This document shows, piece by piece, positions 33,350 to 42,642 of a stretch of DNA of 64,000 nucleotides. This DNA is from Superficieibacter sp. HKU1 (GTDB lineage Bacteria; Pseudomonadota; Gammaproteobacteria; Enterobacterales; Enterobacteriaceae), in contig NZ_CP119754.1 in assembly GCF_029319185.1 (NCBI RefSeq), forward strand, positions 4,030,001 through 4,094,000. Reading direction: 5' to 3'. Position 1 is the stretch's first letter. Every line of letters starts with the position of its first letter. The position numbers were made by a program, and so were the translations under genes. The notes under the pieces are model-generated. The model did no database searches, was not told where the DNA came from, and was given only the letters and a program-made list of their open reading frames with translations.

Positions 33350-33722
33350 CCTTGATTTCGAAACGGAAACCATACAGCCAGGTGACGCCCACGCCCGTCA
33401 GCGTCGGCCAGGGAGCGTCGCCCCAGTAGTCCGGTAATACTTTCCAGACCGTGTCGAGCGTGGTTTCCGGGTCGAGCAGATAAACGGTAACATCCACTAC
33501 ATCCGCGAAGGTACACCCGGCCGCCGTCAGCACTTCAGACAAATTATCAAACGCCAGGCGGATCTCCTGCTCCAGTTCGGGCGCGGGCGAACCATCTTCA
33601 CGACTACCCACCTGCCCGGAGACAAATAAAAAACCGCCGGATTTCACCGCCGGGGAATAATGATTCTGCTCATACAGCGCCTGCCGTCCGGCAGGAAAGA
33701 CGACATCTTCTGGCTTTTTCAT
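33321..33722 (-). CDS. Rid family protein (YjgF/UK114 fold)
   Basis: 133 residues. The Rid fold is shown by YSPAVKSGGFLFVSGQVGSR and ADVVDVTVYLLD. Canonical RidA enzymes deaminate reactive enamines and use an arginine in a C-terminal RxxVEV motif. Here the equivalent C-terminal sequence is FRFEIKVIARLPEG, so the activity may differ. AAAGGGGG precedes the ATG at 33722. Overlaps the LysR 3' end. Confidence 0.8.
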   Translation of the reverse strand: MKKPEDVVFPAGRQALYEQNHYSPAVKSGGFLFVSGQVGSREDGSPAPELEQEIRLAFDNLSEVLTAAGCTFADVVDVTVYLLDPETTLDTVWKVLPDYWGDAPWPTLTGVGVTWLYGFRFEIKVIARLPEGG

Positions 33723-33850
33723 AGGGCCCCCTTTTGCAACACAAAACCGTGTTAAGGGATAATAAATGCCAGCGCGGGCAGGCACTATGCCCGCCAAATG
33801 GGATGGTCTGGTGAAGATAATTCACCGATCGGTTCACGCTGAAAAAACGT

Positions 33851-34741
33851 TTACACCGGGGGAAACAACGCGAACGCCGCTTTCATCTCTTTGGCTTCCT
33901 CTCCCGGACTGCGGCCAAACTGGCGGCGAAACTCACGGTTAAATTGAGACGGGCTTTCATAGCCTACCCGAAACGCGGCGGCAGCGGCGGTCAGATTATC
34001 GCGGATCATCAACAGCCGCGCCTGATTAAGCCGTATCGACTTAATGTATTGCAGCGGCGAAGTGCCGGTGACCTGCTTAAAATGCTTGTGGAAAGCAGGA
34101 ATGCTCAATCCGGCGTCGCCCGCCAGCGTAGTAACCGACAGCGGCTGCGCGCAGTCGCCGTGAATACGCTGTAGCGATCGGGCAATGCTGGCAAACTGGC
34201 CGTGATGGGCCAGCGCGGCGCGAATCGCGTTTCCGCGATCGCCAATTAGCACCCGATAATACAGTTCACGCACGATCTGCGGTCCCAGAATGCTGGCTTC
34301 CTCCGGGCAGGCCAGCGCGCGCAGCAGGCGCAGCGCGGTATCCGCCAGTTGCCCATTCAGCGGCGTGGAGATAATCCCTTCCGGCGCCGCATCCACTGAT
34401 GTCGCCGGGCGGTCCAGCGCCAGCGCCAGTTCTGACAACACGCGCAGATCCAGCGTTACTGCTACGGCGAGCAGAGGTTCGTCTGCGCTGGCCTCGGTTT
34501 CGGTTGCGAACGGCAGCGGTACCGACAGGACCAGATAATGCTGCGGATCGTAATGGTAGACCCGGTTCGCCAGATAGCCCCGTTTATGCCCCTGACAGAC
34601 AATCACGATACACGGCTCATAGACTACCAGCGTGCGCGCCAGCGAGCGGTTGGATCGCATAAAGCGCACATTATCCAGTTGCGAGCAGGTATATCCCTCA
34701 TGCGGTGCCAGCCTGTTAAGTAAAGACACCATCTCATTCAT
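33851..34741 (-). CDS. AraC-family transcriptional regulator
   Basis: 296 residues, with an AraC_N cupin-like domain (about 20-180, including VIVCQGHKRGYL) and a C-terminal double helix-turn-helix (PAFHKHFKQVTGTSPLQYIK then FRVGYESPSQFNREFRRQFG). The ATG at 34741 is the second possible start. It is divergent from the SDR gene at 34921, its likely target. Similar YqhC-type regulators respond to aldehydes. Confidence 0.87.
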   Translation of the reverse strand: MNEMVSLLNRLAPHEGYTCSQLDNVRFMRSNRSLARTLVVYEPCIVIVCQGHKRGYLANRVYHYDPQHYLVLSVPLPFATETEASADEPLLAVAVTLDLRVLSELALALDRPATSVDAAPEGIISTPLNGQLADTALRLLRALACPEEASILGPQIVRELYYRVLIGDRGNAIRAALAHHGQFASIARSLQRIHGDCAQPLSVTTLAGDAGLSIPAFHKHFKQVTGTSPLQYIKSIRLNQARLLMIRDNLTAAAAAFRVGYESPSQFNREFRRQFGRSPGEEAKEMKAAFALFPPV

Positions 34742-34920
34742 CGCCCTGTCTCCGCCGTCATGATTGAGCAATTATACTGCCGTTTATCCACTACAAAGTG
34801 AACGCCATAAATACAATCAGGCAATCATCAGAGAGGAATGCGCCTGTTTTGCTCGCCTGCATCCCACTAGCATTGAGCCTGCAACATCATCCGTACATCC
34901 ACAAAATATCAGGAGTCATT

Positions 34921-35757
34921 ATGAGCAAAACATGGCTGATTACCGGCGCATCACGCGGACTGGGGCTGGAGATGGCGCGCGCGGCGCTGGCGGCAGGCGA
35001 TAATGTGGTCGCGACGGCCCGCGATGTCGGCAGCGCCAGCAGCGCGTTTACCCGGTACACCGACCGTCTGCTGCTAACGCCCCTGGACGTTACCGATCCT
35101 GCGGCACCGGACGCGGTGGTGAAAGCCGCGCTGGCGCGTTTTGGCGCGATTGATGTACTGGTCAACAATGCGGGCTACGGTCAGCTGGGCCTTTTCGAGG
35201 AGACGCCGGAAGAGGATATCCAGCGCCAGCTGGAAACCAACGTCAATGGTCTGATGCGTATGACCCGCGCCGTGCTGCCAGTACTGCGCCGCCAGCGGTC
35301 CGGGCATATCATCAACATCAGTTCGATTGGCGGGCTGGTCAGTTTTGATTTTTGTACCCTGTACGGAACTTCTAAGTTCGCAGTCGAGGGATTCAGTATT
35401 AATCTCGCCCGCGATCTGGCCCCCTTCGGCATTCACGTCACCGTCGTGGAACCTGGGATGTTTCGCACTGATTTCCTCGATGACCGTTCGGTACGTTTTT
35501 CCGGCAGTCCCATTGAGGATTACGCGCAGGCTCGTGAGGACGCGGAAACCCTGTATAAGAACTTCAACCACAAGCAGCTCGGCGATCCGGTGAAGTTCGG
35601 CGCGGCGATTGTCGAGCTGGCGAATGCCGCAGAACCGCCGCTGCACCTGCTGCTCGGTTCGGATGCGCTGAAAATGGCGCGCGACGATCTGGCCCAGCGC
35701 CAGGCGGAGATTGAGCGCTGGCAACACCTGTCGGCCTCAACCGACCATCAGGATTAA
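34921..35757 (+). CDS. SDR family oxidoreductase
   Basis: 278 residues: nucleotide motif LITGASRGLGLEM, VNNAGYGQLG, catalytic serine in NISSIGG and YxxxK as YGTSKFAVEG. CAGGAGTCATT precedes the ATG at 34921; a longer in-frame start at 34798 lacks support. It is divergent from the AraC regulator with a 179-base gap, and its domain layout closely resembles the SDR at 31494, suggesting paralogy. Confidence 0.87.
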   Translation: MSKTWLITGASRGLGLEMARAALAAGDNVVATARDVGSASSAFTRYTDRLLLTPLDVTDPAAPDAVVKAALARFGAIDVLVNNAGYGQLGLFEETPEEDIQRQLETNVNGLMRMTRAVLPVLRRQRSGHIINISSIGGLVSFDFCTLYGTSKFAVEGFSINLARDLAPFGIHVTVVEPGMFRTDFLDDRSVRFSGSPIEDYAQAREDAETLYKNFNHKQLGDPVKFGAAIVELANAAEPPLHLLLGSDALKMARDDLAQRQAEIERWQHLSASTDHQD

Positions 35758-35787
35758 TCCTCCTGCGCCGCGCACGGCGGCGCACGT

Positions 35788-36672
35788 TCAGGCTTTTTTA
35801 AGATGATTGATTAATTGCTTCATTGCCGGGCTGAGCGCTTCCCACGAGCGGTAGCAAAAACACAGCCTGCGTCTGGCCCAGCTATCGGTCAGGGCGAGTT
35901 GATGATAGTGAAAACGTGATTGATAATTAGCGGCAATAACCGCCGGTACAATCCCTGCCCCGATGCCCTTCTCCACCATTTCACACAGACCTTCAAAGGT
36001 ACTCATTCTGATCCTGATATTAAGCTCGCCTCCCAGTGCCCGGGCGTGAGAGTGAAGATGATCCTGAAGCGCGCTCCCCGGATAAAGCCCGACAAAGGGT
36101 TCAGTAATAATATCAGCGAAAGAGACCGCCTGTTTGTTATGGAGTTTGTGCCCGGCGGGAATAATAAGCACCAGACGATCGTCGGCGACAGGTTCTGCTA
36201 TTAAGCCACCGGCGTCGACCGCGTCGGAGACAATTCCCGCCTCTCCGGAGCCGGTTGTCAAAAGCGCGATAATATCGGCGCTGGTGCGTTCTTCTAATTC
36301 GATATGGCGTTGAGGGTGCAACGCCAGCCACGGCGCGAGCCGCGCCGGGAGAAAGTTGGTTAACGCCGAGGTATTGGCATACAGCTTTAGCGTACCGCGC
36401 GCGCCTGACGCAAAGGTTTTTAATTCTCGCTTAAGCTGCTGGTGCAGTTCCAGAAGCGGACGGGCATGCTTCGCCAGCGCTTCCCCTGCGTCGGTTAACG
36501 TCACGCCTCTCGGATGACGCACCAGCAGCGGCACGCCGGCACCCTCTTCCATCAGCCGCAGCCTCTCGCTGGCGGAGGCCAGCGCCAGATGCGCTTTTAC
36601 CGCCCCCCGGGTAATACTGCCCGCATCGACGATACAAATAAATAACTGTAAATCAGCCATATCCAGTCTCAT
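35788..36672 (-). CDS. LysR-family transcriptional regulator
   Basis: 294 residues with an N-terminal winged helix (MADLQLFICIVDAGSITRGA) and the effector-binding domain. It ends 30 bases after the preceding SDR gene, converging with it. It is divergent from the TauE/SafE exporter gene, its likely regulon. The ligand is unknown. Confidence 0.88.
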   Translation of the reverse strand: MRLDMADLQLFICIVDAGSITRGAVKAHLALASASERLRLMEEGAGVPLLVRHPRGVTLTDAGEALAKHARPLLELHQQLKRELKTFASGARGTLKLYANTSALTNFLPARLAPWLALHPQRHIELEERTSADIIALLTTGSGEAGIVSDAVDAGGLIAEPVADDRLVLIIPAGHKLHNKQAVSFADIITEPFVGLYPGSALQDHLHSHARALGGELNIRIRMSTFEGLCEMVEKGIGAGIVPAVIAANYQSRFHYHQLALTDSWARRRLCFCYRSWEALSPAMKQLINHLKKA

Positions 36673-36787
36673 TGCATTCGTCCTTTTGCCTTCGGCTTTG
36701 CCGTAGCCTGCGGGAAATAATCCACATTGTGCCCCACCGATAACGGGTGTTTCAATGACGGTTCTTTCACTTTGAAAAGATAATCGG

Positions 36788-37531
36788 ATGAGCGAAATAC
36801 ACTATCTCAATATAATCATTATCTTTATCGCTGCGGGCCTGGTAAAAGGCGTGACCGGAATGGGATTGCCCACGGTGGCGATGGGATTGCTGGGCACCTT
36901 TATGCCACTGCCCGTGGCGGCGGCGCTGCTGATAATTCCTTCTCTGGTGACGAACGTCTGGCAACTTTTCTCTGGTCCGGCGTTGATGGCTCTGTGGTCA
37001 AGGCTGAGGTTGATGATGTTATGTATCGTGGCCGGAACGCTTGCAGGCTCAACGCTTTTAATCAGTATCGACGCCGGCGTGTCCGGCTTTCTCCTCGGCG
37101 CGGCGCTGATCGTTTACGCGACTTACGCGCTGTATGCGCCCGTCTTTACCGTGACGAAAAAGCAGGAACGCTTGCTGTCACCGGTAATTGGCGCAAGTAC
37201 CGGTGTTATCACCGGCGCCACCGGCGTATTCGTAATGCCTGCGGTGCCTTATCTTCAGACGCTCAAATTCAGTAAAGATGAGCTGGTACAGGCGCTGGGG
37301 CTTTCTTTCACCGTGTCTACGCTTGCGCTTGCCGCCGGGCTTTATGCGCAGGATGCGTATCACCTTAATCAACTATCGCTGTCGTTATTTTCCGTCTTCC
37401 CCGCATTAATCGGAATGTGGCTGGGACAAAAGATAAGATCGAAAATCAGCGCCAAAACATTCAGAAAATGTTTTTTACTCTTTTTAATATTACTGGGACT
37501 GGAATTAACCCTGAGATCGTTGCTGTTTTAA
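36788..37531 (+). CDS. TauE/SafE family membrane exporter
   Basis: 247 residues with about eight hydrophobic segments and two internal repeats, each with the glycine-rich family pattern (AAGLVKGVTGMGLPTVAMGL near the N-terminus, GASTGVITGATGVFVMP in the second half). Family members export sulfite or organosulfonate/sulfoacetate-type anions across the inner membrane. The adjacent divergent LysR gene is the probable controller. The substrate is not shown by the sequence. Confidence 0.85.
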   Translation: MSEIHYLNIIIIFIAAGLVKGVTGMGLPTVAMGLLGTFMPLPVAAALLIIPSLVTNVWQLFSGPALMALWSRLRLMMLCIVAGTLAGSTLLISIDAGVSGFLLGAALIVYATYALYAPVFTVTKKQERLLSPVIGASTGVITGATGVFVMPAVPYLQTLKFSKDELVQALGLSFTVSTLALAAGLYAQDAYHLNQLSLSLFSVFPALIGMWLGQKIRSKISAKTFRKCFLLFLILLGLELTLRSLLF

Positions 37532-37685
37532 AAGCAGAGTATAACCGCAGCTGAATAGTTACCTGCAGAAATAATATTATTTATTAAGTGTAGCGCGTTG
37601 TTTTAGCTGCAATTAGCAAAGTATTCCTGAACAAAAAGTGACGTATTCCCTTAAGCGTATTGATTTATAAGTCAGACAAACTAAC

Positions 37686-37715
37686 TTTACAAATGCAGAC
37701 ATTATAATTTGTAAA
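37686..37715 (+). promoter_or_regulatory. Inverted repeat enclosing a -10 before the PQQ dehydrogenase
   Basis: TTTACAAAT and ATTTGTAAA are perfect 9-bp arms separated by 12 bases that contain most of a TATAAT (37703-37708). The 219-base AT-rich gap has no other gene. The arrangement suggests a repressor covering the promoter. Confidence 0.5.
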
Positions 37716-37750
37716 TTTACGTACTTTTAATATGGCATAAGGAAAAGACT

Positions 37751-40219
37751 TTGGAGACTTCAAATAGAATACCCAGACTTTCTGTCTGGAATATCCTGTT
37801 TGCCACCGTACTGATATTATTCGGCGCGGCCATGCTAATTGGCGGCGGCTGGTTAGTGGTGCTGGGTGGAAACTGGTATTACCTTTTGGCAGGCATCGGC
37901 TGCGTCATCGCTGGCGCGCTGATTTTTGCCAGAAGAACCAGCGCTGTGTACTGGTTTGCGCTGGTATTTATTGGCACGCTGATCTGGACTATTCAGGAGT
38001 CCGGACTCGATTACTGGCGCTGGGTTCCGCGCTTCGACATTATGCTGCTGCTCGGCATTGTGTTTGCTTTCCAGCTTCCGCGCCTGAAACCCGGCGTCAG
38101 CCGTGCGCTATCCCGCTCGCTGGCGGGCGTCTTTATTCTGGCGTTTATTGTTGCGGCAGTGCTCCCGTTTACCGCCCTGAATACCACGCCTGCCACCAAC
38201 GTTCCGGCGGCAGGGGAACACTCTTACGTAGCGGATACGGGAACCGGTAAAGCCTCGCAGCCTGACGCGGGCGACTGGTATACCTACGGCGGTTCGCTGG
38301 CTTCCCAGCGTTTCGTCAACGCCTCGCAGATCACTCCCGATAACGTGAAGGATTTGAAACTCGCGTGGCAGTTCCGCACCGGCGATTTGCCTAAAGCGCG
38401 CTGGGGCGGCGAAAATACGCCGATTAAGATAGGCGATACGCTGTACACCTGTACGCCGCATAACCAGGTTTTCGCCCTCGATGCCGCTACCGGTAAAAAG
38501 AAATGGCAGTTCGACCCGAAAGTCAGCGACAAATCAATTCCCTATACCGCGGCTTGCCGTGGGCTGACCTGGTTTGATGCCCAAACCAACAGCCATATTT
38601 CAACCGGGGAAAATGCTTCTGCCGCCACGCCTGCCGTAGCCACTACCGGTGCGATGTGCGAACAGCGGATTATTTTAGGCACGCTGGATGCACGTATCAT
38701 TGAACTGGATGCCAAAACCGGCGAAGTGTGCCGCGATTTCGGTAATCAGGGTACGGTGAATCTCGCGGAAGATATGGGCGAAATTTACGATGGCTACGTC
38801 GCTATCAACTCCGCCCCGGTAGTGATCCGCGATACGCTGGTTGTCGGCCACCAGACCATTGACGGCCAGCGCGCATTCGGCCCGCCGGGGGTGATTAAAG
38901 CCTACGACGTGCGTAGCGGGAAACTTAAATGGGCGTGGGATGCGGCCAACCCCGACGACAGCACGCCGAAAACCGGCGCGGACGCGTATAAACGCGGTTC
39001 GCCGGATGTCTGGACCTCGTTCACCGGCGATGACAAATTAGGACTTATTTACTTACCCGTAGCGAACGCATCGGGCGACTACTGGAGCAGCTCGCGCACC
39101 GGAGCGGAAGATAAATACGCCGTCTCGGTGACGGCGCTGAACATCGACACGGGGCTTCCGGTGTGGTCGTTCCAGACGGCGCATAAAGACGTCTGGGATT
39201 ACGACCAGGGGTCACAGCCGACGCTGGTGGACTACCCCGGTAAAGACGGCGTCGTTCCGGCGATTATCGTCCCGACCAAACAGGGCGAAATTTATGTCCT
39301 CGACCGTCGTACCGGGAAATCGCTGTTTGGCGTTGAAGAACGAGCGGTCCCCGGCGGCGGCGTCGAGCCGGAAGCACGCTCGCCTACGCAGCCCTACTCG
39401 CTGTTCCACCATCTGAGCAAGCCCGATCTGACACCGCAGGATATGTGGGGATTAACGCCTATCGATCAGCTGGTGTGCCGTATTCAGTTCCAGAAAGCGG
39501 GCTATAAAGGTCAGTACACGCCGCCGGAAGCCGAGCGTCACACGATTGAATATCCGGGCTATAACGGTGGTTCCGACTGGGGCAGCGTGGCAGTGGATCC
39601 TCAACGCGGGCTAATCATTGCGAACTATAATGATATGCCGAACTACAATATCCTTGTGCCGCGCGCTAAAGCCGACAAGCTGGGCTGGAAACCGCGTGAT
39701 GAAATTACCCATAACCCGCATGACGAAGGCCATGCGGAAGGCGCAGGCGATCCGCAAATCGGCGTGCCTTATGCGGTAAACGTGAATGCGGGCTGGCGCT
39801 TGCCGGTGACCGGGATGCTGTGTAAGGAACCGCCTTACGGTGGCATTCGCGCCATTGATATGCGCGATGGCCGCACCGTGTGGGATCGTCCTCTGGGCAC
39901 CGCGCGCCGTAACGGGCCGTTCGGCCTGCCGACCGGATTGCCGATCAATATCGGTACGCCGAATAACGGCGGTTCGGTGGTGACCTCCAGCGGCCTGATC
40001 TTTATCGCCGCCGCCACGGATGATTTGATCCGCGCCATTGATATCAATACCGGTGAAACCGTATGGAGCGCTCCGCTTCCTGCGGGAGGCCAGGCGAACC
40101 CGATGATATATACGCAGAATGGACGAGAGTATGTGGTCATTGCGGCGGGGGGCCATCACTTTATGGAGACGCCAGCCGGGGATTATGTTCTCGCCTGGGC
40201 GCTACCGGAGAAAAAGTAG
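37751..40219 (+). CDS. Membrane-bound PQQ-dependent dehydrogenase (glucose/quinate/shikimate family)
   Basis: 822 residues. Five membrane segments fill residues 1 to about 145, followed by a periplasmic eight-bladed quinoprotein propeller with repeated tryptophan-docking motifs (LFVLD/FALDAATGKKKW type). It oxidises a polyol or aldose in the periplasm and passes electrons to ubiquinone. The start is TTG at 37751, 7 bases after AAGGA. The catalytic-loop stretch reads HKDVWDYDQGSQPTL, where E. coli glucose dehydrogenase has HHDLWDMDLPAQPTL, so glucose need not be the substrate. No PQQ synthesis genes are in the window. Confidence 0.88.
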   Translation: METSNRIPRLSVWNILFATVLILFGAAMLIGGGWLVVLGGNWYYLLAGIGCVIAGALIFARRTSAVYWFALVFIGTLIWTIQESGLDYWRWVPRFDIMLLLGIVFAFQLPRLKPGVSRALSRSLAGVFILAFIVAAVLPFTALNTTPATNVPAAGEHSYVADTGTGKASQPDAGDWYTYGGSLASQRFVNASQITPDNVKDLKLAWQFRTGDLPKARWGGENTPIKIGDTLYTCTPHNQVFALDAATGKKKWQFDPKVSDKSIPYTAACRGLTWFDAQTNSHISTGENASAATPAVATTGAMCEQRIILGTLDARIIELDAKTGEVCRDFGNQGTVNLAEDMGEIYDGYVAINSAPVVIRDTLVVGHQTIDGQRAFGPPGVIKAYDVRSGKLKWAWDAANPDDSTPKTGADAYKRGSPDVWTSFTGDDKLGLIYLPVANASGDYWSSSRTGAEDKYAVSVTALNIDTGLPVWSFQTAHKDVWDYDQGSQPTLVDYPGKDGVVPAIIVPTKQGEIYVLDRRTGKSLFGVEERAVPGGGVEPEARSPTQPYSLFHHLSKPDLTPQDMWGLTPIDQLVCRIQFQKAGYKGQYTPPEAERHTIEYPGYNGGSDWGSVAVDPQRGLIIANYNDMPNYNILVPRAKADKLGWKPRDEITHNPHDEGHAEGAGDPQIGVPYAVNVNAGWRLPVTGMLCKEPPYGGIRAIDMRDGRTVWDRPLGTARRNGPFGLPTGLPINIGTPNNGGSVVTSSGLIFIAAATDDLIRAIDINTGETVWSAPLPAGGQANPMIYTQNGREYVVIAAGGHHFMETPAGDYVLAWALPEKK

Positions 40220-40272
40220 TTGAGTAAAAAGCGCGCCAGGATGGCGCGCTCAGATTTTACACTGTGGAAAGA

Positions 40273-40373
40273 TGCCGGGTGGCGGCTTCGCCTTACCCGG
40301 CCTACAAAACCACCAGATATCAATAGATTACCCTGGAATATGTAGGCCTGTGCAAGCGCAGCGCCGCCAGGCA
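40273..40373. repeat. Two REP elements after the PQQ dehydrogenase gene
   Basis: GCCGGGTGGCGGCTTCGCCT then TACCCGGCCTACA (40274-40306) and GTAGGCCTGTGCAAGCGCAG then CGCCGCCAGGCA (40342-40373). The second is identical over 32 bases to the element at 25543. Confidence 0.8.
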
Positions 40374-40415
40374 AATCCTCCAGACATCACCATTTATCCA
40401 CGCAGGAGAAAGCCT

Positions 40416-40859
40416 ATGACGACATCAACCCAGTCTCATCACGGCCAGTGCCACTGCGGCGCAGTGCAATTTGAGGTCAAACTGAGCGATGGCTTAAACA
40501 CCATTCGCCGCTGTACCTGTTCCTATTGCCGGATGCGCGGCGCGGTGGTGGTCTCCGCCGAAGCGGGTGGGATTTCTTTTCTTCGCGGCGAAGAACTGCT
40601 TACCCGCTACCGCTTTAACACCGGGGCCGCTCAGCACTTCTTCTGCTCACGCTGCGGCATCTATACCCATCATCAGCGGCGCTCTAATCCGAACCAGTTC
40701 GGCGTCAACGTCGCCTGTCTGGAAGGCGTTAGCCCGTTCGACTTCCCTGCCGTTCCCGTTTATGACGGCGTAAATCATCCTAACGACAACAACGGCGTTT
40801 CACTGCTGGCGGGGACCCTGATTTTTCAACCGGCGGACGAAGAACAGCCTGAAACCTGA
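40416..40859 (+). CDS. GFA-family zinc protein (CENP-V/GFA fold)
   Basis: 147 residues. Zinc-binding cysteines are arranged as in glutathione-dependent formaldehyde-activating enzyme: GQCHCGAVQFEV, RCTCSYCRMRG and FFCSRCGIYTHHQ. The family binds glutathione or other thiols; most members have no proven activity. CAGGAGAAAG precedes the ATG at 40416. Converges with the next LysR gene. Confidence 0.85.
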   Translation: MTTSTQSHHGQCHCGAVQFEVKLSDGLNTIRRCTCSYCRMRGAVVVSAEAGGISFLRGEELLTRYRFNTGAAQHFFCSRCGIYTHHQRRSNPNQFGVNVACLEGVSPFDFPAVPVYDGVNHPNDNNGVSLLAGTLIFQPADEEQPET

Positions 40860-40866
40860 TCCCGTT

Positions 40867-41757
40867 TCATAACGCCTCAGCAAAGATATCGCTGACCCAG
40901 TTCAGGAACACGTCCAGACGCCGCGAAGCCCGCCGCTCACCGGCATAGATGGCGTTAACTTGTAAGGCACCCGGTGGATAAGCAGCAAGCACTTCCACCA
41001 GTTCGCCGCGCCTTAATTGTTCTTCAAAGCGGTAACGCGGAGCCTGAATCAGCCCCAGTCCCTGCGCTGCCAGCGCGGCGGCGGTATCGGAATTATCGGT
41101 CATCACCCGGGATGGCAAACGTCGCGATTCCGTGCGGCCATCGCGGATAAAATTCAGCGGCATCACTTCCCCGCTCTGCGATGACACAAAGCCGATCATT
41201 TTGTGCGCCGCCAGATCGTCCAGACTGTGCGGTGTGCCGTATGCCGCAAGATAGGCCGGGCTGGCGCAGGTGATTTCCGGCAGATGGCCCAGTCGCCGCA
41301 GCCGCAGACTGCTGTCTTCCGGTACGCCAACCCGGATCACGCAGTCAATTCCTTCACGCACCAGGTTAACAAAACGATCCGTTTGCCCAAAGGTAATGAC
41401 GATATCCGGATACTGACGAAGAAAGTCAGGCAGGCGCGGGACCAGAAACGTGCGCGTCAGCAGGCCGGAGGCGTTGATGCGCAGATGACCGCCCGGCGTT
41501 GCGTTGCGAAACGCAGTCCAGGTATCTTCAATATCTCCCAGCACCGCCCGGGCACGGCGATGAAATTCTTCACCCTCCGGCGTCGGTTTTACCGCACGCG
41601 TGGTACGCGCCAGTAATTGTGCGCCCGTTTCCTGCTCCAGTTGCTTGATGGCATTGGTGGCGGTGGAGCGGGCAATCCCCAGCTCCTGCGCCGCCTGCAA
41701 AAAGCTGCCCCCTTCCACAATGCGCACGAAAAGCTGTAACTGCTGAATCTTGTCCAA
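40867..41757 (-). CDS. LysR-family transcriptional regulator
   Basis: 296 residues with the LysR winged helix (QLQLFVRIVEGGSFLQAAQE then RSTATNAIKQLEQETGAQLL) and effector domain. The start codon is TTG (41757), after GAGGGAACCCAT; no in-frame ATG lies closer. It is divergent from the SDR-tautomerase pair and is their presumed regulator. Confidence 0.85.
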   Translation of the reverse strand: MDKIQQLQLFVRIVEGGSFLQAAQELGIARSTATNAIKQLEQETGAQLLARTTRAVKPTPEGEEFHRRARAVLGDIEDTWTAFRNATPGGHLRINASGLLTRTFLVPRLPDFLRQYPDIVITFGQTDRFVNLVREGIDCVIRVGVPEDSSLRLRRLGHLPEITCASPAYLAAYGTPHSLDDLAAHKMIGFVSSQSGEVMPLNFIRDGRTESRRLPSRVMTDNSDTAAALAAQGLGLIQAPRYRFEEQLRRGELVEVLAAYPPGALQVNAIYAGERRASRRLDVFLNWVSDIFAEAL

Positions 41758-41818
41758 ATGGGTTCCCTCACGTTAACCCTCTTATTATTAGTGACAGATG
41801 AATTATCATGTCAATTTA

Positions 41819-41869
41819 CAGACGATTATTTTTAATAATCCGACAGCTATAGTGTTTCAGACGATTATT
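41819..41869. promoter_or_regulatory. Directly repeated 12-mer in the LysR/SDR divergent promoter
   Basis: CAGACGATTATT occurs at 41819-41830 and 41858-41869, 39 bases apart (start to start). Nearby ATGAATTATCAT is a near-palindrome. Tandem sites of this sort are common for LysR activators. Confidence 0.45.
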
Positions 41870-41888
41870 CATCAACGGGAGCACAGGT

Positions 41889-42623
41889 ATGCAGAATACA
41901 AAAGTCGCCATTGTGACGGGCGCGTCTCGCGGGATTGGCGCTGAAATTGCTCGCGGCCTTGCGGCTGATGGGATCGCGGTCATCGTTAACTATTCGCGCA
42001 GCAGCGAACAGGCGGATGCTGTTGTGGCCGCGATTAGTGCCGCAGGCGGCAAAGCACATGCCGTGCAGGCCAACATTGCCGACGCTGACGCGGCGCAAAC
42101 GCTGTTCACTGCCGCGGAAAACACCTTTGGCAAGGTTGATATTCTGGTCAACAATGCGGGCATCATGGAACTCTCTGCGATTTCGGCCACTGACGACGAC
42201 AGCTTTGAGCGCCAGATTGCCATCAACCTGACCGCGCCGTTTCGCCTGATGCGGGAAGCCACAAAACGCCTTTCCGAAGGTGGCCGGATTATTAACTTTT
42301 CCTCCAGCGTGGTGGGGCTGTACCAGCCGCAGTACGGCGTTTATGCCGCAACTAAAGCCGCCGTCGAAGCCCTGACCCATATTCTGCCCAAAGAGCTGGG
42401 ATCGCGTGGCATCACGGTTAATGCGATTGCCCCCGGCCCGGTGGCAACGGATCTTTTCCTTAATGGCAAAAGCGACGAGCTGGTTGAGCGTATCAAAAAT
42501 ATGAACCCGCTGGGCCGCCTCGGCGAACCGCAGGACATCATGCAGGTAGTGCGTTTTCTGGTCAGTCAGGAAAGCGGCTGGATCAACGGTCAGGTTATTC
42601 GCGTCAACGGTGGCGTGATCTAA
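41889..42623 (+). CDS. SDR family oxidoreductase (FabG-like)
   Basis: 244 residues: AIVTGASRGIGAEIARGL, VNNAGIM, catalytic serine in INFSSSVVG, YxxxK as YAATKAAVEA, and the C-terminal INGQVIRVNGG typical of the FabG-like group. It is co-directional with a small tautomerase 19 bases downstream. The substrate is unknown. Confidence 0.88.
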   Translation: MQNTKVAIVTGASRGIGAEIARGLAADGIAVIVNYSRSSEQADAVVAAISAAGGKAHAVQANIADADAAQTLFTAAENTFGKVDILVNNAGIMELSAISATDDDSFERQIAINLTAPFRLMREATKRLSEGGRIINFSSSVVGLYQPQYGVYAATKAAVEALTHILPKELGSRGITVNAIAPGPVATDLFLNGKSDELVERIKNMNPLGRLGEPQDIMQVVRFLVSQESGWINGQVIRVNGGVI

Positions 42624-42642
42624 TTTATTTCAGGAAAATATT

